Positions 21,740 through 32,411 of a stretch of 64,000 nt of DNA are shown piece by piece. Each line of letters opens with the position of its first letter. Within the stretch, counting starts at the first letter, position 1. The stretch is from assembly GCA_963082975.1 (NCBI GenBank), contig OY720349.1:46543962-46607961 (forward strand), given 5' to 3'. The notes below the pieces were generated by a model that was given only the letters and a program-made list of their open reading frames with translations, had not been told where the DNA came from and made no database searches. The position numbers were made by a program, and so were the translations under genes. Source of the stretch: Labia minor. Lineage: Eukaryota > Arthropoda > Insecta > Dermaptera > Spongiphoridae.

Positions 21740-22130
21740 GTGTTTTGAATATGTTAATACTTTATTTCAAAGGAAGAGTTAATAATAATAGACTGAAACG
21801 AATAGATGAATTGAAAAATGAGTGAAATTCCCACCGGAAAGCAAAATCTAATGGGGAGAAATTGAATGGAACCCTGGACTAATTACAATTAGTATCAGGT
21901 TGGTTATCCATAATGCAAAAGTGTACCATATTTGCCACAAAAAGTTATAATGGAAATACATCTAGAATTTCTTTTAATGAGCTTTTATTGAAAACCATCC
22001 AAGCTGTGATTGCGTTATGATGACCTTTATGCGTGTCTGGCAAAAGAAATGGCTCAATCCAATTAGCGAACTTTGCTCTAGCAATAATAATTTAATCCTT
22101 AATCAAATCGGGGAAAAATGATTTATCTCT
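21740..22130. other. GC-normal island with homeodomain-type palindrome
   Basis: This contains CTAATTACAATTAG at 21879-21892 (6-bp inverted arms, two ATTA-class cores). There is no coding frame. It is a candidate enhancer-like conserved element; conservation cannot be tested here. Confidence 0.4.
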
Positions 22131-23254
22131 CTATACTCGTTGCTATATGATTTTCGATAATAAATAAAATAAAAATCTTCCTGGTTTGTTCAATGAATTT
22201 TTTATGAGTACTCTCCGAGTGCAAGATTATGTAGTTGTTTATTCAATATTTTATTTTATTTTATTGAAATTGATTGGGCGGGTAGAAACACATCAAGGGA
22301 GTTTTCAAAAAATAAAAATAAAAAAAAAAATTACTCATAAAATCTCGTTAAATTAAATGTAGCATATCGGCAATTGTAAATTTTCTTCCATGCATTTTTA
22401 TACATCCCTTCATTAATAATGATTTAATTGATCAGCCCAGACCAAATGGAAATTATTCATTGAAGTCCCTGATTGATTTCGTAATGCCCATTTCATTTAA
22501 TTCATTTATTATATATTAATATACCAAATAAAATTCAGGAATAAATATAATTATTATCATTAAAAACAAAGAATAATCTAAATATTTGTTAAAAAATATC
22601 ATTATATTAAATAATATAATTTTATACTAAAATATATTATAATTTTATTTATTTATTTTTACTATATAGTTTAAAGTATTGACAAGCATCTTTTAATTCC
22701 GAATCACAAATTTATTAAATATTCTTTAATTGCGACTCTATTATTTTGATTGCACTACAGATATATCTAGCATATTTATTAAAAGCACCTTTAGAGAAAA
22801 CAACTCTAAGACGATTAGTTTATTTGTGAACCTAAATCGGTTTATTAAGTTAAATTTATTATCTTACAATAAAATTTTTAAATATTTTTATTTAATAAAC
22901 AAAAAAAAAACAATTTTATTAATAAGGTGTAATTTTAAATGATTAATTGCTACTAATTATTAAGTGCAATTTAATGTGATTTTCAATTATACAAGTTATT
23001 TAATCTGATTTTTTTTTGTATTTTACATTAGAGATTAATATGGGTTACTTATAAAGATACAACAAAACACGATTATATTGTTGGTGGATATTCGGTGATT
23101 TATAGTAGATAGAACATGTTGTTTAAATATATAATATTAGATTGTTAAATTCTAAATTATTTTTATATAACTTATAAAATAAAGTTACGTTATGATTAGT
23201 AAAAACAATCACATTTTTAGTGTGTAACATTAAAATTTTTTCTTCTTTAATTAA
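22131..23254. other. AT-rich DNA, nothing recognised
   Basis: The 70-codon frame at 22730-22942 has an unremarkable AT-driven composition. No repeat family was recognised. Confidence 0.55.
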
Positions 23255-23976
23255 AGACATATCTATCTATCTATCTACAGGGGTTGGACAAAAAATATGG
23301 AAACCCCTTATGAAATGCATGTTTGAAAAGAAAGAATGATTTTAATGAAATATGTAGGTGCCGCTGACGTTTTTGACTACTGACGCCACCTATACAACGT
23401 CGTAAATGTGCTAAACAGTTCAGTTGTTGTCGGAGTACTGTTATGTGAGGTAGTCATTGCATTATATCAGAGTAAATAGACTTCGAACGTGGGCAAATTG
23501 TTGGAGCACGTATAATTGTGACGAAAAATAAGAAGACCACAGCTGCAAAAGTTACTGCTGAAATGAATGTTGTGCTACCGAATCCTGTGAGTACCAAAAC
23601 AATTAGAAGGGAGCTTCATAAACAGGGAATTGCTGGCCGTGCTTAAGCAAAGAAACATGTTTTTTTAAAGGTGTTTCCATATTTTTGTCCAATCCCTGTA
23701 TCTCTGTGACTCTACGGAACTCAAAAGTACTTACCAGCAGCAATCACATTTCTCCTAGTGTCTCTATTCTAACCCACAACCATCAAATATCCATCCTAAT
23801 AGTCCACCCACAGCGGCTTTGGTCTTCCAAGCAGAAGTTTCCCCAATCTCTCTACCAATATATTTTTCGCCCATTCTTTCCTTTCCCATTCTAGCCACGT
23901 CCCTTGCCCAACACAGCCTTCTCAATTTTATAACCCTAACTATGTCAGGAGATGCATAGAGGTCATGTAATTTCAC
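23255..23976 (-). pseudogene. Non-LTR retrotransposon 3' fragment L1, split by Tc1
   Basis: The coding part at 23701-23976 (minus) gives HDLYASPDIVRVIKLRRL and RDVARMGKERMGEKYIGRE. These match the C-terminal region of animal endonuclease/reverse-transcriptase proteins, usually written (E/H)LY..PDIV..IK..RLRWAGHVARM. The element is strongly 5'-truncated and frameshifted. Its 3' tail is the (TATC)n tract at 23261-23277, now separated from the body by the Tc1 insertion. The microsatellite tail suggests the RTE group but does not prove it. Confidence 0.8.
23278..23698 (+). mobile_element. Internally deleted Tc1-like element in a LINE tail
   Basis: The ends CAGGGGTTGGACAAAA and (complement of right end) CAGGGATTGGACAAAA form the inverted repeats. 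They continue as ATATGGAAAC, and TA flanks both sides (23276-23277, 23699-23700). The interior at 23479-23659 translates on the plus strand to the N-terminal helix-turn-helix part of a Tc1 transposase (GQIVGARI, TKNKKTTAAKVTAEMN, NPVSTKTIRRELHKQG) with a stop soon after. The DDE catalytic region is absent. On either side is the microsatellite-tailed 3' end of a non-LTR element. Confidence 0.9.
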
Positions 23977-24090
23977 AAAAATATTTGAACATTTAAAAGA
24001 GGGGCTTTTTATATAAATAATAAATGAAAATTATTTATTGCATTGATGTGGCAAGTATCCAACGAATACTCACTTATCAATGATAATTAT

Positions 24091-24095
<5 letters not shown>
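23977..24095 (+). repeat. Repeat E, uninterrupted copy (empty-site paralogue)
   Basis: About 118 bp, nearly identical to the sequence split by hAT copy 2 (24943-25004 plus 28302-28365), with about four differences. It contains ATTTATTG once (24035-24042), followed by CATTGATGTGG. This is exactly the pre-insertion target of that hAT. Confidence 0.9.

Positions 24096-24121
<26 letters not shown>
24093..24121. repeat. (TA)n microsatellite
   Basis: An uninterrupted AT dinucleotide run of about 14 units at the end of repeat E. Confidence 0.95.
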
Positions 24122-24124
<3 letters not shown>

Positions 24125-24359
24125 TTATATTTGATTATATAATATTTAATTAAAAAAAAACAATTATAACTATTAGATGTATGTCAATCAATTTTCAAAA
24201 GACAGTATGTGATAAATTCATCATCATAGTGAAAGATTGTAAAGTTCTCATCTTTAATTTATATTTCTTCCCAATGATTTAAAATTTATTTTATTAAATT
24301 AGAACAAAAAACTTTTATTTAGATTTTGAAATTCAGTAAAAAGAAAGGTAATTTTTTCT

Positions 24360-24700
24360 CTTAATTTCAACAATTATCACTGAAATATTCAGGAAATGTT
24401 GTCAGCCTGAAGATAAATGTTTAAGTTCATTTCCAAAAAGCCAGCCAAGCTGCAAATGACATTAATTTGCAATGGGGTTGATTTAGTAGCCGTGGGTGCA
24501 ATTGTCCAGCTTAGAAACTTTCCCTCAAATGCTCCACTGTTTACCCCAAATCCCCTCTCCACCCCAACAAATTTCCCTCTGGCAATTCTTTCAAACGAGA
24601 CCCAGTGAATAGATGGAGAGTATATCATAGATTCTAAAAATGTCGCCTGTTCCTTCTTTCTTTTCATTTCGAATGTCATCTCGTCTCTTCTTTTCTACTT
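24360..24700. other. GC-normal island, candidate conserved non-coding element
   Basis: It has overlapping open frames on both strands (63 and 96 codons) with no family resemblance, which argues against real coding. It includes GACATTAATTTGCAATGG and a CCCCAAATCCCCTCTCCACC run. Confidence 0.4.
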
Positions 24701-25355
24701 ATCGGTTTTTGCTTTAGCTGCTATTTTGGCACAAGCTTCCTTTTATTAAATTTTCATATTCCTTTTTTAGCCGAATTAAATTATATAATTTCAATATGTG
24801 AACATTTATATACAATTAATAAAAAGAATTTAATAAATTTATAAATAAAAGAATTTATTTATTTATTTATTATAAAATACTAAATTAAAAAATATTATTA
24901 AACAAAATCTTATAAAAATAATAGGTTAGTTTTATGTGAGAAAAAATATTGGAACATTTATAGAGGGGCTTTTTATATAAATAATAAATGAAAATTATTT
25001 ATTGCATAGGTTCTTAAACTTATGTACTCCACGGACCCCCACTTGAAAAAATTTTTTTTGACGGACCCCCATCACAACTTTAGGTACTTTACGTCATTTT
25101 ATTAATTAATTTCTGGCTTACGATCTCATAAGGACAAGGATATATGATGAATATTTCTAACAGTGATTGGTGAATAACGATTTTTTTGCATATTGTAGAA
25201 CACATTTTATTAGAAATTATAATATTGAAGAAAGAAAATACAAACATTGTCATAGCAACAAATCTCACAAATTATAATGGGTACTTACATTAAATTCATA
25301 TAAATATTTTATAATTTTTTTCAGAAAATATTAAATAAGAAATATTTTAAAAAAT

Positions 25356-25410
25356 AACTGCATCTATCTCATTAAATATAACTTACATATTTAATGAGAT
25401 GTATGCAGTT
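25356..25410. repeat. Hairpin spanning the transposase stop codon, copy 2
   Basis: The same 23-bp arms (21 matches) and 9-base loop as at 10600-10654. Confidence 0.9.
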
Positions 25411-27250
25411 GTTTTCTTGAAACAAGAATCTCAATATCTGGCTTAATATTGGAAACTTTTAATCTAAGATCCGGCTCTACATTTAATTTGTTTCTATATT
25501 TAGACTTAATATAAAATAGTACCGAAAAAGCTTGTTCGCATAAATATGTTGTGCAGAATGGAATCAAGTGTTGAAGTGCTTTATTTGCAAGCGCAGGATA
25601 ATCTGACCTGAGAAGTAACCAAAAGTTGCTCAATTCAGTTTTGTTAAATTTTAGTTTATAAGTTGTATCACATGATAATTCCACGAGAATATCTTGTTCA
25701 GGTGCAGATAAATGTTTAGCATTTGTAATTTCCATATTAAATGGATCTCTGATCCAGTTATTGCAAGGATCAGGAGTAGAAAAATACTTCCTGAAGTTGC
25801 TTTTCAAAGTAATTAAATGTTCAACAAATAATTGACGCGTTTGATTAAGCAATTTTTCACTGGAGCTTTCTATGAAATCATTGAGAGTTGGAAAAGACTC
25901 ATATACACCGTTCTGGATGCGTTTCGACCACAAGTCGATTTTTTTAATCATTGCTTCTATTTTATCTTCAACTTTAAATATATTTACAACAGTACCTTGC
26001 AGGCTCAAATTAAGTTCGTTCAATTTTGTAAAAATATCAGTCAAGTAAGCCACCTTAGCTAACCAGATAAAATCATTGAAACATTCGGTCAGTTCAAAAT
26101 GCGCATCTATTAAAAACAATCGTATTTCATCTCGAAGCTCAAAAAGGCGAATGAGTACTTTCCCGCGGGACAACCAACGTACATCTGTATGTAATAATAA
26201 ATGTGTATGTTGACTACCCATTTCCTCACACAAAATTTTAAAAACTCTGGAATTAAGTGGACGAGCCTTAATGAAATTGACAATTTTAACTACTTCGTCT
26301 AATGTTCTTTTCAAATCTGGTGACATATTTTTGGCTGCTAATGATTCTCTGTGAATGCAGCAATGATTCCAAACAACCTGAGGCGCAACATTTTTAATAA
26401 GAGCAATCAATCCAGTTCTTGTACCTGACATTGCACGAGCACCATCAGTGCAAATTCCAACACATTTTGGCCACTCTATTTCATTTTCGGTTATAAAATT
26501 ATTCAAACTGTTAAATATGTCATTAGCTGTCGTTCGTGAAGGTAGTGAATCACAAAACAATACATCTTCTTGTATTTGATTTTCAAACTCATATCTAATG
26601 AAAGCTAACAAATTGGCATTATTAGTGACATCAGTACTTTCATCCAATTGTAATGAGTAATAGTGACTTTTGCGCACTCTCGATATTAATTCTTCTTTTA
26701 TATTACATGACATGTCTTCAATCCTATTCTTAACCGTATCATTTGATAATGAAATCAAATTTATATCGTTTGCTGCTTTAGTTCCTAACATTATATTTGT
26801 AATTACTTTTGTAGCAGGAAGAATTAATTGCTCTGCTATATTATGCGGCTTTCCTGCTTTAGCAATAAGTAGAGCTACTTCATATGATGCCATTACTGCT
26901 TTCTTACTCATACCACCAGATCCCGTCTTTACCATCAATTTCTGACTTGAATTAAGTTCTTCTTTTTTCATTTTAAAAAATTCGATAGACTTACTAACAT
27001 GCTCGCTGTGCTTTGTTTGTAAATGACGTCTGAGATTAGCAGGTTTCATACTTTCATTGGATAAACTTTCCTGACATAGAACGCAGACTGGTCTTTCCAC
27101 ATCATTGTTGCAAATATAAGTAAATCCAAATGATAAATAATCATCCGAATATTTTCTAGTTTTGCGTTTCTTGGTAGAGTTTGCTGTTGATGCCTCATCA
27201 TCTGATTCTTTCCGTTTCTGTGTTGAACCAGTTTGTAGCCAACGATCCAT
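25391..27250 (-). CDS. hAT transposase, ZBED/Buster type, intact 619 aa, second copy
   Basis: The translation is identical to the protein at 10635-12494. It has the BED finger (C56, C59, H76, H81), D203, D269, the CCIHRES and DVRWLSRG motifs and E572 in CEQAFSVL, with no stop or frameshift. The upstream region (27251-28301) and the hairpin across the stop codon are preserved too. Each copy could supply active enzyme if transcribed. Whether either has a working promoter cannot be told from sequence alone. Confidence 0.95.
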   Translation of the reverse strand: MDRWLQTGSTQKRKESDDEASTANSTKKRKTRKYSDDYLSFGFTYICNNDVERPVCVLCQESLSNESMKPANLRRHLQTKHSEHVSKSIEFFKMKKEELNSSQKLMVKTGSGGMSKKAVMASYEVALLIAKAGKPHNIAEQLILPATKVITNIMLGTKAANDINLISLSNDTVKNRIEDMSCNIKEELISRVRKSHYYSLQLDESTDVTNNANLLAFIRYEFENQIQEDVLFCDSLPSRTTANDIFNSLNNFITENEIEWPKCVGICTDGARAMSGTRTGLIALIKNVAPQVVWNHCCIHRESLAAKNMSPDLKRTLDEVVKIVNFIKARPLNSRVFKILCEEMGSQHTHLLLHTDVRWLSRGKVLIRLFELRDEIRLFLIDAHFELTECFNDFIWLAKVAYLTDIFTKLNELNLSLQGTVVNIFKVEDKIEAMIKKIDLWSKRIQNGVYESFPTLNDFIESSSEKLLNQTRQLFVEHLITLKSNFRKYFSTPDPCNNWIRDPFNMEITNAKHLSAPEQDILVELSCDTTYKLKFNKTELSNFWLLLRSDYPALANKALQHLIPFCTTYLCEQAFSVLFYIKSKYRNKLNVEPDLRLKVSNIKPDIEILVSRKQLHTSH

Positions 27251-28365
27251 TTTATGGAGTAATTTATTAACATTGAACTACAATAATATAAATATAATAT
27301 AAATATAATATAAATATAACGAATTATTATTTACTAGCTATGTTTTAATATGATTTTAAATGAATGTTTTAATATCATTTTAAATGAATGTTTTAAATCA
27401 TTTTAATAAATGTTTTAAATCATTTTAAATAAATGATTTAATATCATTTTAAATGAATATTAATTTATATAATAAATATATTTCGTAATTTGATTCTAAA
27501 ATATTATTAATTTCGTAATTTGATTCTAAAATATTATTAAAATAAATATTTTTTATTCATAAAACTAACTTATACTTACTCTCAAAAACAGCCTTTCTGG
27601 GAAATTGCAAAATGTGTTTAGTGTTTTTATAAAATAATGATCATGCAAATTACACTAAAAATTAAAAAAAATTATTAGCTATAATAAACTATTATTAGCT
27701 ATAATTTAATTATAATTAATTAAATTAATAAAAATAATTTAAAGATACAACTCGTTGAGAAATGAACTTATAATTAACATTAATAAAAATAATTTAAAGA
27801 TACAACTCGTTGAGAAATGAACTTATAATTAACATTTGCTTTAAAACTGTTTAAAACCCCAGAGTGGACGCTGACAATTTGGGTTTTTCCGGGTAAGACT
27901 GTCCCCTCCCCTGGTTTTCCCCAATAACAAAGTGAAAGAAAATTCCCTTATATGCCTCCCCTTCCGAGCCCCTAAGAGGGGTTATTTTAAAGGAACAATC
28001 GAAAAATGATTTTAAATGAATGAATGGATGAAAATTCAAATTTTATATATAGTTTTTTATATATGTTTATTTATTCACAAAAAATTAATTGACATAATTA
28101 TCAATTTAATAAAATAAAATAGTATTATTAATAGTATTAAATTATAGCCGTAATTCTCTAGGAGGATATAGTTAAACAATGAACTTTAAATATTTATATA
28201 TGTATATATTTTTACGATGATTTTTTTCCGAGGACCGCGGACCCCCAGTAAAGGCTTCGCGGACCCCCAGGGGTCCGCGGACCACAGTTTAAGAACCACT
28301 GATTTATTGCATTGATGTGGCAAGTATCCAACGAATATTCACTTATCAATGATAATTATCCTATC

Positions 28366-29610
28366 AAAGATAACATTTTGGATTAAACTTTTAATACGAA
28401 AAACGAAAACTGAAAAAAATTTCAGATAATATCTAATATTATTCTGAAATTGCTCTGAATTTTTTTTTCTAATATTAAGGGCACATGATTATTAATAATC
28501 CAGAGATATTTATATAAATTATAGAAATAAATATTTTTTATTAATTAAAAATTATTATATTAAAATCTATAAAATGAAGTAGTATTACTAGAAATATAAT
28601 AAAAGTTAAAATAAATTTAAATAGGTCTTTTATACTTTACATTCAACAGAAAAATTATGGATGCTGAAGTAAATTGTGGAAATAATATATGAATGTTCTT
28701 GACATCTGCATTATCTACTGTGGGGGTCTGTTGGGTGCTATGAGATCTGTTTTTAAGAACTTAAGCTTTAATAAGCTCTCCTCGTACGACGCTTATTCTA
28801 ATTAAATGTATAAAATTTTCTCTGTTACATATATTTATATATAAATGTTATATAAACTGTAAAGAAAATCCCAAAGGGCTTTTATTAAAGCTTCTCAAGT
28901 ATTCTTAATAATAATTATATTGTATATATATAATATAGTATATACATACGAATAGGAATTTACAATAAATTTATATATTTAATATAATTTTATTTCTAAG
29001 TTAGTAAAATAAGGATAAAAAAATCAAATGAAATATAAAGATTAAGTAAATAAATATATGTGAAAGATTTTTAATTTTATTTAAAACTCAAAAAGTAATT
29101 TTAACTAAAAAAGTGAAAATTCTAAACATTTCTAATTATGATTTAAAATTAATATTTAGGTTTATATATATAATAATATAGATTAGTCAATTCTAAATTT
29201 TAAAAAATAAATATATTATAAAAAAACACAACATAAATGTTTCACTAATGATTATGATAGATTATATTTTTTGATGATTTACATTCTCTTTAGAATATAA
29301 ATTAATTAAATTAATACAAAATTTGGAAAACATTAAAAACATTTAATTTGTAAATAAATCCTTGTTTATCTGATTCATTGACTTGAAAATTTGATTTTAA
29401 AATATATTTTTACTTTATTTATACCATATTCTCAATTACTTTTAAGCAGGATTTAACAATTTTAAAAATTTAACGATTCATAATTGTATTACATATTAAA
29501 TTATAAAAAATCCAAAAAAAGATTATTAACCAAAACTAAAAGTATATTTATTATAATATTTTTAAAATTAATATTAAAACAAATGCAATTTAATGATCTA
29601 GAACAAATGT
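28366..29610. other. AT-rich DNA with a GC-normal patch at about 28640-28790
   Basis: The patch contains CTGTGGGGGTCTGTTGGGTG and has no open frame. The rest is AT-rich and unremarkable. Confidence 0.5.
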
Positions 29611-29653
29611 TTTGACATATAATTATGAAAATGTTTCATAATTATATGTCAAA
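29611..29653. repeat. Perfect palindrome, 20-bp arms
   Basis: The arm TTTGACATATAATTATGAAA (29611-29630), a 3-base spacer, and its exact complement (29634-29653). No flanking element was recognised. Confidence 0.95.
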
Positions 29654-31839
29654 TACAAAATGAAATAATATTTCTAATTTATTCAAAAGGAATCCATTAG
29701 TGGTTTAACTCCTATTGTTTTTCTTAAAAGAACATTCCTTAAATTAGTTCAGGTAAATCCCTATTCTCGAGTTCACTTTAAACAAGAAATATACATATAC
29801 TATTCATGACAGATGGAATGTAACACATGGAGCAAATAGCCTGAATAAGTCGATTTACAATTAGAAGTGAAAAGGGGATACCTTTAAGAAATTCTTACCT
29901 AATCTAGAAGAGGAAAGTTTCCCTTTTGTCTTAAACAGAGCACCTTGGTAAATAATTATTTCCAACAAATGATTCCTAAATAATAAATTAACTAATAATT
30001 TTACTTTATATATTAAAGAATTGATATCTACTTATATGTTTTAGAGAAATAATGAAAAAAAATTAATCGAAGAAAAAATGTTAATTTTATTTTTATTTAG
30101 TCTACTCTAAAATTTAATAATTTATTTTATTCAGATTTAAAAATAATAAATTTCATTCTTAGAATTTGACATTAGCATATTTTATACTTAAATTAAATAA
30201 AAAATACATTCAAATGATTATTCAATTTTATTAAATTTTAGAAATTGATGAGATTTAATAATATTTTATTATATTGTTTAATTTACTCAATCAATCATGC
30301 TAATTTAAATCTATATAAAATCTATACTTATTAAATATTATTTTTATTATTATAGTACATTTTAGAGGTTGACGAAATAGGAATTTAAATGTCTTTATGA
30401 AACATATAATATATATATATTATATGTATATACAATATTTACTATTATGTATAAAGTACGCCCTCATTGTAATTTAATTAAATATTGTTTATTAATTTTT
30501 ATGCTAAAAAAGATTAATTTATATAGGTATTTAAATAAATATGAAGCTAAATATATTGCATATTTCGTTTTAATTAATGTTTAACTACTTCATTATTTAC
30601 AATAATGTTATTAGTTATTTACATATTGAAAAAAGTTTTAATATACAGATATATTAAAAAGTTTTTTGTAAAATCATTTTATTTTTTATTTTTCCAAATA
30701 TAGCTATAAAAATATTATTAATTTCAAGTCGTATTAGAAATAGTATCCAGGGCATTGAAAGAGATTCAGTGATTTCCAAAATAAAATCTTTTATAATATT
30801 TATAAACACAAATTAGTCGAAAATACCCAGAAAGAAGGAGGTTGCATAATAAAGAATTGTTTGATCCCAATATTAAAATATTCTAATTTCGAAATAGTGA
30901 TAGGAAAGTTAAGCGAACAATTTATTTATGGAATAACCATTTGGCACAAGACTAGGTAACAAAAAAATGCGTTTAGGGAGACAATATAAATATCGATAAA
31001 AAAAAATGATGCGAGAGATGTGGTTCCTATCTTCAAGAATATTCAAATTGACAAATTTAAATTTATAATGATAATTATTTTGATTCATTAAATATAATTC
31101 TTATATTAATTAAATATTCAAATTAAAAAATATTAAATAAATAAATCAAATAAACAAACGGTGAATAAATAAAAAAATGAATTTTAGTAATTATATTAAA
31201 AATTACTCTCTGTTTGTGTTTGTATGTGTACTCCTTGTTGTTATTGTTATTGTTTTTTTCCCGTTCTACTTTATATACTAATTTTAATCAAAATTATTTA
31301 TTCTTACCACGATATTAAACCAAAGTAGAATTATTCCTCTCAATCTCATGGATGCTCAGGTCACGTAATGCATCGAGACGAGACATTCATTTCCATTTAC
31401 CCAGAAAATTTCTTCTATATTTTAAAATTAAATCGATTGTCAGCTACCCGCGCGTATTCTCCATTCAAATATATAACAACGAGGTTAAGAAAAAAAAAAT
31501 CATAAATATAATAATAATCATAAATTTGAATGATTACATATATATACATATAAATGTTATTTTTTATAATTCTCAAAAATAGAAAGAAAGTGAACAAAAG
31601 AGAAAAACAAATAAATCCAAATTTCCAGATTGTTATCGATGATGTAATAATATAAAAAATAACCTTCTAAGGAAAATGTTATTTTACTTAAGTAAAACTG
31701 GAATATATAAATCAGGTTTTAGTATATTTTTAACAAAAAAAACAAAATAAAAAACTTGATATTGCATTACTTAATAACAATAACCTTGTAAATTTCTATA
31801 TCTATTATAAAGGTACATCTTTGTGTAAAAGAAAGGGCT
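29654..31839. other. AT-rich DNA with weak GC-normal patches
   Basis: Patches lie at 29690-29960, 30740-31040 and 31200-31480. No gene is supported: the overlapping short frames at 31352-31597 lie on opposite strands and are AT-driven. Confidence 0.5.
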
Positions 31840-32411
31840 TTATAACGGAATTTTGTAAATTAAACCACATATTGATATTTGTTATTGTAAATTTATTAAA
31901 AAAAAAAAAAAAAATACAAACATATACACAACGTTTCGATTGCTACTTCTGTAATCGTTATCAAGCGACTGCACTGTTCGAGTGTCCAGTGACAAGTGAC
32001 CAATGATCCTTAATATAAGACCTAAGTCACCAACCAGATGGCGCTCGGAACGTGCTTACAAATTCAAAATTACAGAAGAAAAAATAATTATTCTTAAACA
32101 ATTAAATTAAAAATTATAAACAAAACGTGAACAACAATTATTTTATGAATAAATTGAGTTCTTTAATTTTACATTATTTATTATATTAATATTAACTTAA
32201 ACAAAAGATTTTTGGCGGGAAACAAGCCAGTTGTATTTGCCAAAAGATGATTCTCAACAAATGGAAAGTGTTTAGATAATTATATTTCAACAATAACGAT
32301 TGCAGAAGTAGCAATCGAAACGTTGAGTATATATTTGTATTTTTTTTTTTTTGAATAAATTTTCAATAACAAATATCAATATGTGGTTTAATTTACAAAA
32401 TTCCGTTATAA
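31840..32411. mobile_element. Long inverted repeat, possible Penelope-like terminus
   Basis: Arms 31840-31961 and 32293-32411 are inverted copies with a few indels (poly-A/T lengths, single substitutions). The inner edges have CGATTGCAGAAGTAGCAATC followed by GAAACGTTG, a stem-loop plus GAAACGTT block like that in the terminal repeats of Penelope-like elements. The arms enclose about 330 bp of non-coding AT-rich DNA. No reverse transcriptase or GIY-YIG sequence is present, so the class is inferred. Confidence 0.55.

Larger units (their letters stand above)
25005..28301 (-). mobile_element. Complete Buster-like hAT transposon, copy 2
   Basis: It is the same length (3,297 bp) and structure as the element at 10249-13545, at a constant offset of 14,756. 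By eye I found two substitutions: 10295 T versus 25051 A, and 13490 T versus 28246 C. The target duplication is ATTTATTG (24997-25004 and 28302-28309), again of the form nnnTAnnn. The target was a copy of repeat E. The different target duplications show two independent insertions and not a segmental duplication. Confidence 0.96.
24943..28365 (+). repeat. Repeat E, copy split by hAT copy 2
   Basis: Left half 24943-25004 and right half 28302-28365 together equal the copy at 23977-24095. They are separated by the 3,297-bp transposon and one extra ATTTATTG. Confidence 0.92.

Noticed and set aside
10241-28309. The two hAT regions as one large segmental duplication
   Set aside because: Identity stops exactly at the transposon ends, and each copy has a different target duplication.
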